From NCBI GenBank assembly GCA_964442745.1, contig CAYUAI010000087.1:1-16329 (forward strand): a stretch of 16,329 nt of DNA. The letters run 5' to 3'. The position numbers and the translations under genes are program-made. Below, one piece after another: positions 8,529-15,787 of this stretch; positions within the stretch are counted from its first letter, which is position 1, and every line of letters begins with the position of its first letter. The stretch is from CAYUAI01 sp964442745 (GTDB taxonomy: Bacteria > Pseudomonadota > Gammaproteobacteria > S012-40). The notes under the pieces are model-generated. The model saw nothing but the letters and a program-made list of their open reading frames with translations. It ran no database searches and was not told the DNA's origin.

Positions 8529-9005
8529 TTAGTCAAGATACCCATCGATTTTATGCGCTTTCAGTCCCCAAGCGAACAATGAGCAAATTTTCTGATTTGA
8601 TTTACGCAATCTTTGCACCTCGGTAGACATCAGCGCCATTAAAAAAGCAAACCCAATATTTGGATTCGCTTCCAAAAAAACTAACAATTTATCGCCATCA
8701 ATCGCGATTAATTGACAATCTTGGATGGCCTGCACGGATGCCGAGCGAGGTTCCCGGTCAAATAAAACCAGCTCACCAAATATTTGCCCTTCGAATAAAT
8801 CACTCATCCCTGGCTTAACTTGCTGCTGTTTATCTAAAAATATATTTCCAATCACCCGCACCGCACCAGATTCAATAACATAAAGCCTCCGACTTAATTC
8901 ACCTTGCTGAATAATTGTTTCATTTGCACGAAATATCTGATACTCCCAACATTCACCTTCTGGAAAATTGGGATGGTCTAAAATTCGCCTCATCGTACTA
9001 TTCAT
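8529..9005 (-). CDS. Stand-alone cyclic-nucleotide-binding domain protein
   Basis: The 158-residue protein consists of one cyclic-nucleotide-binding beta-barrel of the CRP/PKA type. The barrel pattern IIQQGELSRRLYVIESGAVR spans about 31-50. The phosphate-binding cassette follows, with FGE at 76-78 and RSA at 87-89. The glutamate and arginine that contact the ribose phosphate in CRP-like domains are thus kept, so real binding of cAMP, cGMP or a related nucleotide is plausible. It ends soon after the domain and has no helix-turn-helix, so it is unlikely to bind DNA alone. It is divergent from the nucleotide-sugar operon across 298 bases and lies upstream of the prs genes, which suggests a regulatory role in polysaccharide production; that is inference. 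The ATG start has only a weak upstream match (GAGTGA). Confidence 0.82.
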   Translation of the reverse strand: MNSTMRRILDHPNFPEGECWEYQIFRANETIIQQGELSRRLYVIESGAVRVIGNIFLDKQQQVKPGMSDLFEGQIFGELVLFDREPRSASVQAIQDCQLIAIDGDKLLVFLEANPNIGFAFLMALMSTEVQRLRKSNQKICSLFAWGLKAHKIDGYLD

Positions 9006-9303
9006 TATTCATCACTCGCCGCTGAACCTCACCAGTACATTAACGACATAAAACACCTATACTTAAAAATCTAAATCAACCGGCGGTGATTTAGTTAAAT
9101 GCACCTGGAAAACGTAGTATCATCATGCCACATTTTCATCCGTGATCAGTGGGGCAGCCTCCTAGCAAACACAGCTTCTTACGATAAATAGATGAATCCC
9201 CCTCTGCTCAGCCAGTAAAAATGACGACATATAAATCAAAACATAGGAAAGGCGATGACTTTTCGCTAAAATTAGCCACCAAACAATTTAAGAGGATTTA
9301 TCG
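9006..9303. promoter_or_regulatory. Divergent intergenic region with an operator-like dyad at 9071-9094
   Basis: This 298-base spacer must hold promoters for both flanking genes. CTAAATCA (9071-9078) and TGATTTAG (9087-9094) form a perfect 8-bp dyad around an eight-base GC-rich centre, about 65 bases before the cyclic-nucleotide-binding gene and 210 before ugd. It does not match the CRP consensus (half-site TGTGA). No textbook -35/-10 pair stands out for either gene. Confidence 0.45.
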
Positions 9304-10632
9304 GTGAAAGTTACAATATTCGGAAGTGGTTATGTCGGCTTAGTCACAGGCGCCTGTTTAGCAGAAGTCGGCAATGATGTATTATGCATCGATATTGATG
9401 AAAAAAAAATCGCCATGTTAAAGCAAGGCAAAGTGCCCATTTATGAGCCAGGGCTCGACAAGCTCATTGAGCAAAACACCAAGGCAGGTCGGCTTTCTTT
9501 TGCAACCGACGTAGAACAAGGAGTCGCTCATGGCTTATTTCAGTTTATTGCCGTCGGTACTCCACCGGATGAAGATGGTTCTGCAGATTTACAATACGTC
9601 CTTGCTGTTGCCCAAAGCATTGGCGAACAAATGCACGAATACCGCATTATCATTGACAAATCCACTGTGCCAGTAGGTACCGCCGATAAAGTACGTGCGA
9701 AAATCGCCGAGACACTCGCTGCCAGAGGAACCCAACATGAATTTGATGTGGTCTCAAATCCCGAGTTTCTTAAAGAAGGGGCGGCCCTCGATGACTTTAT
9801 GAAACCTGATCGCATCATTATTGGCACCGATAATCCAAGAACTACGGAATTATTAAGAGCCTTATATGCGCCTTTCAATCGCAATCATGATCGCTTGATC
9901 GCCATGGATATTCGTTCCGCTGAGCTCACCAAATACGCCGCCAATGCCATGCTCGCGACCAAAATCAGCTTCATGAATGAACTGGCCAATTTAGCCGAAC
10001 GATTAGGTGCTGATATTGAAAATGTACGCATTGGCATCGGCTCTGATCCACGAATCGGGTATAACTTCATCTACCCAGGTTGCGGTTATGGTGGGTCATG
10101 TTTTCCAAAAGATGTTACCGCCTTAGAACGAACCGCCCGCTCTGTCAACTACGAGGCTAAATTGCTGAGTGCTGTCGAGGCCGTTAATGATCAACAAAAA
10201 AATCGATTGTTCGAAAAATTACATAAGCATTTTGACGGTAATCTCAGCAACAAAACCTTTGCGCTCTGGGGACTTGCATTTAAGCCGAATACCGATGATA
10301 TGCGGGAAGCCCCCAGCCGCGTGCTCATGGAAAAATTATGGCAACAAGGCGCCAACGTTCAAGCATTCGACCCTCAAGCGGTAGAAGAAGCCACGCGTAT
10401 TTACGGTGATCGCCCTGACCTTAAATTATGCGACGAACCTTACGACGCCCTAAACAACGCCGATGCGCTGGTCATCGTCACCGAATGGAGCACATTTAGA
10501 AGTCCGGATTTTGAGAGAATCAAATCGAATTTAAATTGCCCCGTCATTATTGATGGTCGTAACCTATACGACCCCAGCTATGTTGCTCAACAAGGATTCA
10601 CTTACTATGGGATAGGCCGCGGCTTAAGTTAA
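9304..10632 (+). CDS. ugd: UDP-glucose 6-dehydrogenase
   Basis: The 442-residue enzyme should oxidise UDP-glucose to UDP-glucuronate with two NAD+ in the cytoplasm. The Rossmann motif GSGYVGLVTGACLAEVG lies at the N-terminus, and the NAD-domain strand D-I-D follows at about 30. EFLKEGAALDDFMKPDR and KYAANAMLATKISFMNE carry the expected catalytic Glu, Lys and Asn. The active-site cysteine is C266 in GYGGSCFPKD. The C-terminal UDP-binding domain contains FKPNTDDMREAPS. Length and motifs fit the bacterial Ugd family closely. The start is GTG with AAGAGGA at 9290-9296, seven bases away. It is the first gene of a three-gene plus-strand operon; the product feeds the epimerase two genes downstream. 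Confidence 0.95.
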   Translation: MKVTIFGSGYVGLVTGACLAEVGNDVLCIDIDEKKIAMLKQGKVPIYEPGLDKLIEQNTKAGRLSFATDVEQGVAHGLFQFIAVGTPPDEDGSADLQYVLAVAQSIGEQMHEYRIIIDKSTVPVGTADKVRAKIAETLAARGTQHEFDVVSNPEFLKEGAALDDFMKPDRIIIGTDNPRTTELLRALYAPFNRNHDRLIAMDIRSAELTKYAANAMLATKISFMNELANLAERLGADIENVRIGIGSDPRIGYNFIYPGCGYGGSCFPKDVTALERTARSVNYEAKLLSAVEAVNDQQKNRLFEKLHKHFDGNLSNKTFALWGLAFKPNTDDMREAPSRVLMEKLWQQGANVQAFDPQAVEEATRIYGDRPDLKLCDEPYDALNNADALVIVTEWSTFRSPDFERIKSNLNCPVIIDGRNLYDPSYVAQQGFTYYGIGRGLS

Positions 10633-10674
10633 ATCTAGGCAATGTAAATTAGCTTACGAAAAAAAGATAAAATG

Positions 10675-10679
10675 AAGGA
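10675..10679 (+). promoter_or_regulatory. Ribosome-binding site that decides the tviB start
   Basis: AAGGA sits seven bases before the ATG at 10687 and inside the possible longer frame from 10672, whose own upstream region has no clear site. Confidence 0.65.
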
Positions 10680-10686
10680 TGATATT

Positions 10687-11964
10687 ATGTTCAAGCTCGA
10701 AGAAACCCGCATCGGCATCGTTGGGTTAGGCTATGTCGGGCTGCCATTAGCAGTTGAGTTCGGTAAAAAATTACCGACCACTGGCTTCGACATTAATCAA
10801 ACGCGTATCAAAGAACTTACCGCCGGTAAAGACAGTACCCTAGAGGTCACCGCTAACGAATTATCTCAAGCAAACCAATTAAGCTATAGCGCAGACTTAC
10901 AAGATTTAGTGCACTGCAATGTTTATATTATTACCGTCCCCACACCCATCGACCAGTACAAACGACCAGATTTGACGCCACTGATCAGCGCATCGAAAGC
11001 GATCGGTTCCATTATCAAAAAAAACGATGTCGTTATTTTTGAATCAACCGTCTACCCTGGTGCCACCGAAGAAGTATGCGTCCCCCTCCTTGAAAGCGTA
11101 TCAAACCTGACATTCAATCAAGATTTCTATGTCGGTTATAGCCCGGAACGCATTAATCCCGGCGATAAAGAACACCGCGTCACCACCATTCTCAAGGTCA
11201 CCGCCGGCTCGACCCCAGCCGCCGCTCAATATATCGATCAAATATATCGCCACATCATCACCGCTGGCACCCATTTAGCCAGCTCCATTAAAGTGGCTGA
11301 AGCGGCAAAAGTGATTGAAAATACCCAACGAGATATCAATATTGCACTCATCAATGAATTAGCGTTAATTTTTAATCGATTAGGCATCGATACCTTAGAA
11401 GTGCTCGAAGCCGCCGGTACTAAATGGAATTTCTTACCTTTTCGTCCTGGCTTAGTAGGTGGTCATTGCATTGGTGTTGACCCCTATTATTTAACCCATA
11501 AGGCCCAAGAAATTGGTTACCATCCAGAGGTTATTTTAGCCGGACGTCGCATCAATGACTCAATGGGGGCTTATATTGCTGATAATGTGATCAAATCATT
11601 AGTGCGTAAAGGCATCCATGTCGTGCATTCAAAAATCCTGGTATTAGGATTAACCTTCAAAGAAAATTGCCCGGATCTTCGTAATACCCGTGTCACTGAT
11701 ATTATCAATGAATTTCAAAGCTATCAGGCACAAGTTGACGTTTATGATCCTTGGGTCAACCCCGAAGAAGCGCAGCATGAATACAATATCAGCGTGATCT
11801 CTGAACTTGTCGATGATACCTATGATGCGATTGTGTTAGCCGTGGCTCATCAGGAATTCATACAAATGGGCGCAAAAAAATTACGGGCGTTAGGTAAATC
11901 ACATCTCACTTTATTTGACGTGAAATCGATCCTCCCCAGGGATGATGTTGACGCCAGACTGTAA
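10687..11964 (+). CDS. tviB: TviB/VipA-type UDP-N-acetylhexosamine 6-dehydrogenase
   Basis: The 425-residue enzyme belongs to the UDP-glucose/GDP-mannose dehydrogenase family but is distinct from the preceding Ugd. It closely resembles Salmonella TviB (VipA) along its length: GLGYVGLPLAVEFGK near the N-terminus, then YIITVPTPI, ESTVYPGATEE, YSPERINPGDKEHR, KVIENTQRDINIALINELA and KWNFLPFRPGLVGGHCIG with the catalytic cysteine. TviB oxidises UDP-GlcNAc to UDP-N-acetylglucosaminuronate, a precursor of acidic capsules and O-antigens. An in-frame ATG exists at 10672, but 10687 is preferred: AAGGA at 10675-10679 is seven bases away, and the protein then begins MFKLEE, as TviB begins MFGIDE. It lies 54 bases after ugd and 20 before the epimerase. 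Exact N-acetylhexosamine specificity (GlcNAc or GalNAc) is not certain. Confidence 0.9.
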   Translation: MFKLEETRIGIVGLGYVGLPLAVEFGKKLPTTGFDINQTRIKELTAGKDSTLEVTANELSQANQLSYSADLQDLVHCNVYIITVPTPIDQYKRPDLTPLISASKAIGSIIKKNDVVIFESTVYPGATEEVCVPLLESVSNLTFNQDFYVGYSPERINPGDKEHRVTTILKVTAGSTPAAAQYIDQIYRHIITAGTHLASSIKVAEAAKVIENTQRDINIALINELALIFNRLGIDTLEVLEAAGTKWNFLPFRPGLVGGHCIGVDPYYLTHKAQEIGYHPEVILAGRRINDSMGAYIADNVIKSLVRKGIHVVHSKILVLGLTFKENCPDLRNTRVTDIINEFQSYQAQVDVYDPWVNPEEAQHEYNISVISELVDDTYDAIVLAVAHQEFIQMGAKKLRALGKSHLTLFDVKSILPRDDVDARL

Positions 11965-11984
11965 CAAGAAGGACCTCAATAAAT

Positions 11985-12989
11985 ATGAAAATTTTAATCA
12001 CTGGTACGGCCGGCTTTATTGGCAACCATCTGGCGCTGCGTTTACTCGATCGCGGCGATGAAGTAATCGGCATTGATAATCTCAACGATTATTATGACGT
12101 TAACTTAAAAAAAGCACGCTTAAATCGCATTAAAAATCACCCAAATTTTACTGAAGTTCGAGTCAACCTAGAAGATAGAGAGGCGATTCAAACCACGTTT
12201 GCGACGCATCACCCAAAACGCGTTGTCAATCTCGCCGCACAAGCCGGCGTTCGTTATTCATTAAAAAATCCACATGCCTATATTGACGCCAATATCCAAG
12301 GTTTCATGAATATTTTAGAAGGCTGTCGCCACCATAATGTCCAGCATTTAGTCTATGCTTCAAGCAGTTCAGTCTATGGCGCAAACACCAAAATGCCCTT
12401 TTCGGTACACCACAATGTCGACCATCCCGTGAGCTTGTATGCAGCTTCAAAAAAAGCCAATGAATTAATGGCTCACACCTATAGCCACCTCTACCAACTT
12501 CCAACCACCGGGTTACGATTTTTTACCGTTTATGGACCTTGGGGACGCCCAGATATGGCGTTATTTATTTTTACCAAAAAAATTCTGGCCGGAGAACCCA
12601 TTGATGTCTTTAATCATGGTAAACATAAACGGGATTTTACTTATGTCGATGACATTGTTGAAGGCGTGATCCGCACCCTCGACAACGTTGCCTCAGCGAA
12701 TACAAACTGGAGCAGTGATGAACCGGACTCCGCGACCAGCTATGCACCCTACAAAATTTATAACATTGGTAATAATACGCCAGTGGAATTAATGCATTAC
12801 ATTGAAGTGCTTGAAAAATGCCTGGGCAAAGAAGCGAAAAAGAACTTCCTGCCACTACAAGCCGGTGATGTACCTGCCACCTTTGCCGATATTGACGATC
12901 TTATCCAAGACGTTGGCTTTAAGCCAGCGACATCAATCGAAGAGGGGATTGCTAAATTTGTCGAATGGTATCGAGGCTATCATCAATAG
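11985..12989 (+). CDS. UDP-glucuronate 4-epimerase family protein
   Basis: The 334-residue protein is an extended short-chain dehydrogenase. It has the NAD-binding motif GTAGFIG at 7-13, serines in YASSSSVYG, and the catalytic pair Y152 and K156 in SLYAASKKANE. The sequences NLNDYYDVNLKKARL, AAQAGVRYSL and VYGPWGRPDMALF are hallmarks of the UDP-glucuronate 4-epimerase group, as opposed to GalE or the WbpP/TviC type. It should interconvert UDP-glucuronate and UDP-galacturonate, using the product of ugd two genes upstream. Action on the N-acetylated uronate made by the TviB-like enzyme cannot be excluded. AAGGA lies about 11 bases before the ATG. It is the last gene of the operon. The hairpin at 13084-13108 downstream has no T-run on this strand. 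Confidence 0.9.
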   Translation: MKILITGTAGFIGNHLALRLLDRGDEVIGIDNLNDYYDVNLKKARLNRIKNHPNFTEVRVNLEDREAIQTTFATHHPKRVVNLAAQAGVRYSLKNPHAYIDANIQGFMNILEGCRHHNVQHLVYASSSSVYGANTKMPFSVHHNVDHPVSLYAASKKANELMAHTYSHLYQLPTTGLRFFTVYGPWGRPDMALFIFTKKILAGEPIDVFNHGKHKRDFTYVDDIVEGVIRTLDNVASANTNWSSDEPDSATSYAPYKIYNIGNNTPVELMHYIEVLEKCLGKEAKKNFLPLQAGDVPATFADIDDLIQDVGFKPATSIEEGIAKFVEWYRGYHQ

Positions 12990-13077
12990 CCGGCGATGCA
13001 TACTCAAACAAATTTTTCTGGATGGGATGCAGCAGTGATGGGGTGTATTATCTAACGAAGATGGCCAACAGCCGCAC

Positions 13078-13108
13078 AAAAACTAAAGGGGTCATTGATA
13101 CCCCTTTA
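13078..13108 (-). terminator. Intrinsic terminator of tRNA-Thr
   Basis: A 9-bp perfect stem (13084-13092 with 13100-13108, arms TAAAGGGGT and ACCCCTTTA) has a seven-base loop. On the minus strand it is followed, after one G, by five Ts (13078-13082). It starts eight bases after the tRNA 3' end. The stem might also slow transcription from the plus-strand operon, but no T-run follows on that side. Confidence 0.8.
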
Positions 13109-13115
13109 ATAAATA

Positions 13116-13191
13116 TGGAGCTGGCGAGAGGAGTCGAACCCCCGACCGGCTGATTACAAGTCAGCTGCTCTACCAACTGAGCTACGCCAGC
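13116..13191 (-). tRNA. tRNA-Thr (anticodon UGU)
   Basis: The 76 bases fold as a full cloverleaf. The acceptor stem is GCTGGCG with CGCCAGC, the discriminator is T and the CCA is encoded. The D arm contains AGCTCAGTTGGTAGAGC and the T arm contains GGTTCGA. The anticodon loop CTTGTAA gives UGU, which reads ACN threonine codons, chiefly ACA. In Escherichia coli a tRNA-Thr(UGU) gene also follows birA and a pantothenate kinase gene, at the head of a tRNA cluster before tufB. Here the cluster stops after this single tRNA. Confidence 0.96.
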
Positions 13192-13204
13192 AAAGAAGGA
13201 CGGT

Positions 13205-13233
13205 ATTGTATATAACATTTAAGAAAACTGCAA
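13205..13233 (-). promoter_or_regulatory. Sigma-70 promoter of tRNA-Thr
   Basis: On the minus strand TTGCAG (13228-13233) and TACAAT (13205-13210) are separated by exactly 17 bases, about 14 bases before the mature tRNA. It lies just past the stop codon of the SPOR gene (13235), so the tRNA can be transcribed independently of the birA operon. Confidence 0.75.
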
Positions 13234-13234
13234 T

Positions 13235-14026
13235 TCAGTGACAAGCAATTGTAGTCGACTTGACTGTTTTATAACCGGATAGAATGGCTTGCCAAGTATT
13301 TTCATTCAAATCACTTTCCTTTGTCGTCTCTACCCGAACCCAAGTCGTATCGACCAATTTTTGTCTTTCTTTAAGTTGCGCTTGATAACCCAGTTGAATG
13401 ATCTTTTTTTGAACGCTTCCAGCCGATGTCTTGCTAAGGTAGACGCCGAGCGATACCGTATTTTTTTCTGCACCATCAGGTATTCGCACAATATCCTTAA
13501 TCCCCTTAGCCTTTAGCTTTTCAACCACCAAACGTGCTCGCGCCGTGCTGCCATAAGCTGGCAAGAACACCCAGTACCCAGCAAATTCCGACCGTTTGCG
13601 ATCAACGGCCGTGGATGTCAAGCGGTATACAAATAATTCATTCTGAAATGTCAACACGTCCTGCTCCTTATCAAACGGCCCAATTTCATAACACAATGAA
13701 ATGCTTTTGCTTGCCAGAGGCATTGCTGGAGATAACACAGACTTTCTCCCTTTTTCATTCGATTGAAGTTTCTGAGAAGATGACGCCTCCATATCGGTCA
13801 TTAACAATCCGACTTGGCCAGATGTCGCAATATCTAAATCAATCGCTGGCAAAGGTGACTCAGTCACTTCATTTTCCTGCAATGACTGTTCAGGCGCCAA
13901 TAACACTAAGTCCTTTATTTCTCCTTCCGGTTGCTGAAGTGCATCTGCACTTTCATCATTGCGGGTTAAATGAAACAGAAAAGTCAGTAGATTGATGACA
14001 GTGATCACCAAAACAACATGCTTCAC
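13235..14026 (-). CDS. Membrane-anchored SPOR-domain protein
   Basis: The 263-residue protein starts with a short cytoplasmic end and a single membrane helix (about 3-20). A polar, low-complexity linker follows (about 21-110). A SPOR-like fold comes next (about 148-220), including YWVFLPAYGSTARARLVVEK and a second repeat half around VSLGVYLSKTSAGSVQKKI. SPOR domains bind denuded septal peptidoglycan, so a periplasmic role near cell division is likely. Genes of this kind commonly follow birA and coaX in gammaproteobacteria. The GTG start has no Shine-Dalgarno match, but it overlaps the TGA of the coaX relic as GTGA, an arrangement typical of translational coupling. The C-terminal 40 residues after the domain are not recognised. 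Confidence 0.78.
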   Translation of the reverse strand: MKHVVLVITVINLLTFLFHLTRNDESADALQQPEGEIKDLVLLAPEQSLQENEVTESPLPAIDLDIATSGQVGLLMTDMEASSSQKLQSNEKGRKSVLSPAMPLASKSISLCYEIGPFDKEQDVLTFQNELFVYRLTSTAVDRKRSEFAGYWVFLPAYGSTARARLVVEKLKAKGIKDIVRIPDGAEKNTVSLGVYLSKTSAGSVQKKIIQLGYQAQLKERQKLVDTTWVRVETTKESDLNENTWQAILSGYKTVKSTTIACH

Positions 14027-14236
14027 AAAGAAGACTCGACAATAGAGGGCATTCCCAACAAAAAAAGTTCAGGAATAGGCTCATAATAAACGGACAAAAG
14101 TAGTATTGGCCGTGCAGTATCACCCCCTGTAATAAAACACGCGATACTCGCTTGATATTTTTCTCTTACGATATCTATTTTGTTTCGCCTAAACATGGGC
14201 AACGCTTATCGCTTGCTAATCATTCAACTTGCAAGA
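14023..14236 (-). pseudogene. coaX: Relic of type III pantothenate kinase gene coaX
   Basis: The 210 bases between birA and the SPOR gene encode, from ATG at 14196 to TGA at 14023, 57 residues that look like the C-terminus of CoaX. IDIVREKYQ is followed by CFITGGDTA and PELFLLGMP. This matches the order VREQY, FLTGGDAE, PDLVFVGLA that I recall for Pseudomonas CoaX. Upstream, another frame reads QAISVAHV after an in-frame TAG, which would continue the CoaX helix if joined by a frameshift. The N-terminal three quarters of the kinase (about 190 residues, including the phosphate-binding and catalytic motifs) is missing, because birA ends at 14237. The gene is therefore a deletion remnant. Its stop overlaps the start of the SPOR gene by four bases, as in an intact operon. 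Confidence 0.75.
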
Positions 14237-15220
14237 TTAAAATAACCGGAGACTCACATCACCTGAGTAGAAACGCTTTATACCCTGATCTGTCTCTAAG
14301 AGAAGCGCGCCCGTCGAATCGATGCCTAGCCCTCGCCCGCGAACCACGCCATCATAAGTTTTCATTTCAACCGGCTGGCCAGTCACACAGTCGTAACGTT
14401 GCCACTGACTGAGAAACCACTCAAACCCATGAGCTTGCCAATGTAAAAGCGCCTGCACCACTTCAGTAATTAAATGGGCAACCAGTTCATTACGGGAAAT
14501 CAGCTTATCCTCAGCGATGCTTTTCACATCTGTCCATGGCTGATCAATCGCCACATCGGACATATCACGCATATCGTAATTCACTCCAATACCAACGATA
14601 ATTGATCGAAGGCTATTGGACTCGCCACAGAGTTCAACGAGAATTCCGGCCAATTTTTTTCGCTGCCAATAAATATCGTTAGGCCATTTTATAACAATAT
14701 CGTGTAATCCTGAACGTTCAAGCGCTTTACATAAAGCCACCGGAATCACTAAATTCAAACCTTCCACTAACTGATTAATTTCTGAAAGCTGCCATACCAA
14801 TGAAAAATAAATATTCTTCGCATAGGGAGAAAACCATTGCCGGCCTCGCCGACCTCGCCCGGCCGTTTGATGCTCAGCTAAACAAATTTTAGCATTGCTA
14901 GGCAACAGACAGTGCTCAGATATTTTTTGCTGAAGATAATAGTTAGTTGAATTAACAGTAGGCAACACATCAATCGAATCGATATGCAAAATAGATTCTG
15001 TACAAATTAACGGTTGAATGATTTGTCTATCCAACAACTCAAGTGGTTTTTTTAGACGATAACCTTTTCCATTCACTGAATATACGTCTATATGATAAGA
15101 CGCTAGCTTCTTTAGTGCTTTCCATACAGCACTCCGGCTTATGCCTAACTTTTGGCCTAATTTTTCTCCAGAATGGAACTTACCATCCGCTAAAATGGAT
15201 AATAAATCAAAATGTCTCAT
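14237..15220 (-). CDS. birA: Bifunctional biotin ligase / biotin operon repressor BirA
   Basis: From the ATG at 15220 the protein has 327 residues, close to the 321 of Escherichia coli BirA. The N-terminal winged helix (about 3-60) contains FHSGEKLGQKLGISRSAVWK, so DNA binding as a biotin operon repressor is expected. The catalytic domain has the biotinyl-adenylate loop GRGRRGR (121-127), KWPND (178-182) and KLAGILVE starting at K189. The C-terminal SH3-like domain ends with GDVSLR. The enzyme activates biotin with ATP and attaches it to acetyl-CoA carboxylase. The frame could extend to a GTG at 15256, but the family N-terminus fits 15220. No clear Shine-Dalgarno match is present at either. 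It follows the lipoprotein gene by 55 bases and is probably co-transcribed with it. Confidence 0.95.
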   Translation of the reverse strand: MRHFDLLSILADGKFHSGEKLGQKLGISRSAVWKALKKLASYHIDVYSVNGKGYRLKKPLELLDRQIIQPLICTESILHIDSIDVLPTVNSTNYYLQQKISEHCLLPSNAKICLAEHQTAGRGRRGRQWFSPYAKNIYFSLVWQLSEINQLVEGLNLVIPVALCKALERSGLHDIVIKWPNDIYWQRKKLAGILVELCGESNSLRSIIVGIGVNYDMRDMSDVAIDQPWTDVKSIAEDKLISRNELVAHLITEVVQALLHWQAHGFEWFLSQWQRYDCVTGQPVEMKTYDGVVRGRGLGIDSTGALLLETDQGIKRFYSGDVSLRLF

Positions 15221-15275
15221 TTGTATTTGAGTGCAACCTAGGCAATGGCAAGTCACTTCAGCTCAATACGAACAA

Positions 15276-15638
15276 CTACTTCAATTGAATAGTGACGGGC
15301 TCTTGCGTTTCCATGGGTATTTTCACTTTTATTTGCTTGGTGTTTTTATCGAGTGCTATCACCGTAATTACATGCAAACCTTTATGTCGATAACGTAGAC
15401 TAACTAATCCAGACGCATCCGAAATCTCACTTTGCTGATTGGTTGATTTCACAATCACACCAGGCACAGGCAAATTTTCTTCATCAATAATTTTTACCAA
15501 TATCCCATAGGCCTTATCGATCCCCAGCAAAGCACATGAAACCAAACTAAACGAAATTATTGCGACAAAGCACCATAACAAATGCCCTGAAATACATTTG
15601 TTTGCATGTATTGCCATTCTTTTTTGCATTTTTCCCAT
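15276..15638 (-). CDS. Small predicted lipoprotein with a carboxypeptidase regulatory-like domain
   Basis: From ATG 15638 the product has 120 residues. A charged N-terminus and a hydrophobic stretch lead to the lipobox LVSC, whose cysteine should be lipidated (codon around 15534-15536). The mature part (about 85 residues) reads as a single beta-sandwich. VKIIDEENLPVPGVIVKS and SDASGLVSLRYRHKG are the usual signature of carboxypeptidase regulatory-like (CNA-B/Ig-like) domains. Its function is unknown. ATGs at 15629 and 15617 are equally possible starts and keep the signal; a TTG at 15692 would give an unlikely long leader. It sits between the rrn terminator and birA, where murB stands in Escherichia coli. 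No strong promoter was seen; a 14-bp palindrome lies about 60 bases upstream. Confidence 0.7.
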   Translation of the reverse strand: MGKMQKRMAIHANKCISGHLLWCFVAIISFSLVSCALLGIDKAYGILVKIIDEENLPVPGVIVKSTNQQSEISDASGLVSLRYRHKGLHVITVIALDKNTKQIKVKIPMETQEPVTIQLK

Positions 15639-15696
15639 AAGAAATTCAATTCGGTCATTTCCGAAAACGTATACTCCCCCCCGAAGAATCAAGCGA

Positions 15697-15710
15697 AACC
15701 CATATGGGTT
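15697..15710. repeat. 14-bp perfect palindrome upstream of the lipoprotein gene
   Basis: AACCCATATGGGTT is fully self-complementary without a spacer. It lies between the rrn terminator and the lipoprotein gene and might be an operator. It could be chance. Confidence 0.35.
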
Positions 15711-15742
15711 AAAACAATCATTATCAAATATCAGTCACAAAC

Positions 15743-15773
15743 AAAAAACCCCTTGTACCAAGGGTACAAGGGG
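15743..15773 (-). terminator. Intrinsic terminator of the rrn operon
   Basis: An 11-bp perfect stem (15749-15759 with 15763-15773, arms CCCCTTGTACC and GGTACAAGGGG) has a three-base loop. On the minus strand it is followed at once by six Ts (15743-15748). It starts about 14 bases after the 5S 3' end. Confidence 0.93.
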
Positions 15774-15787
15774 TCTGTCATTAGAGA

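Noticed and set aside
9540..9884. 114-codon minus-strand frame
   Set aside because: Antisense to ugd, with no family match; a shadow of the real gene.
13116..13140. Island attachment site at the tRNA-Thr 3' end
   Set aside because: No second copy of this segment and no integrase gene were seen in the window, so an att site cannot be claimed.
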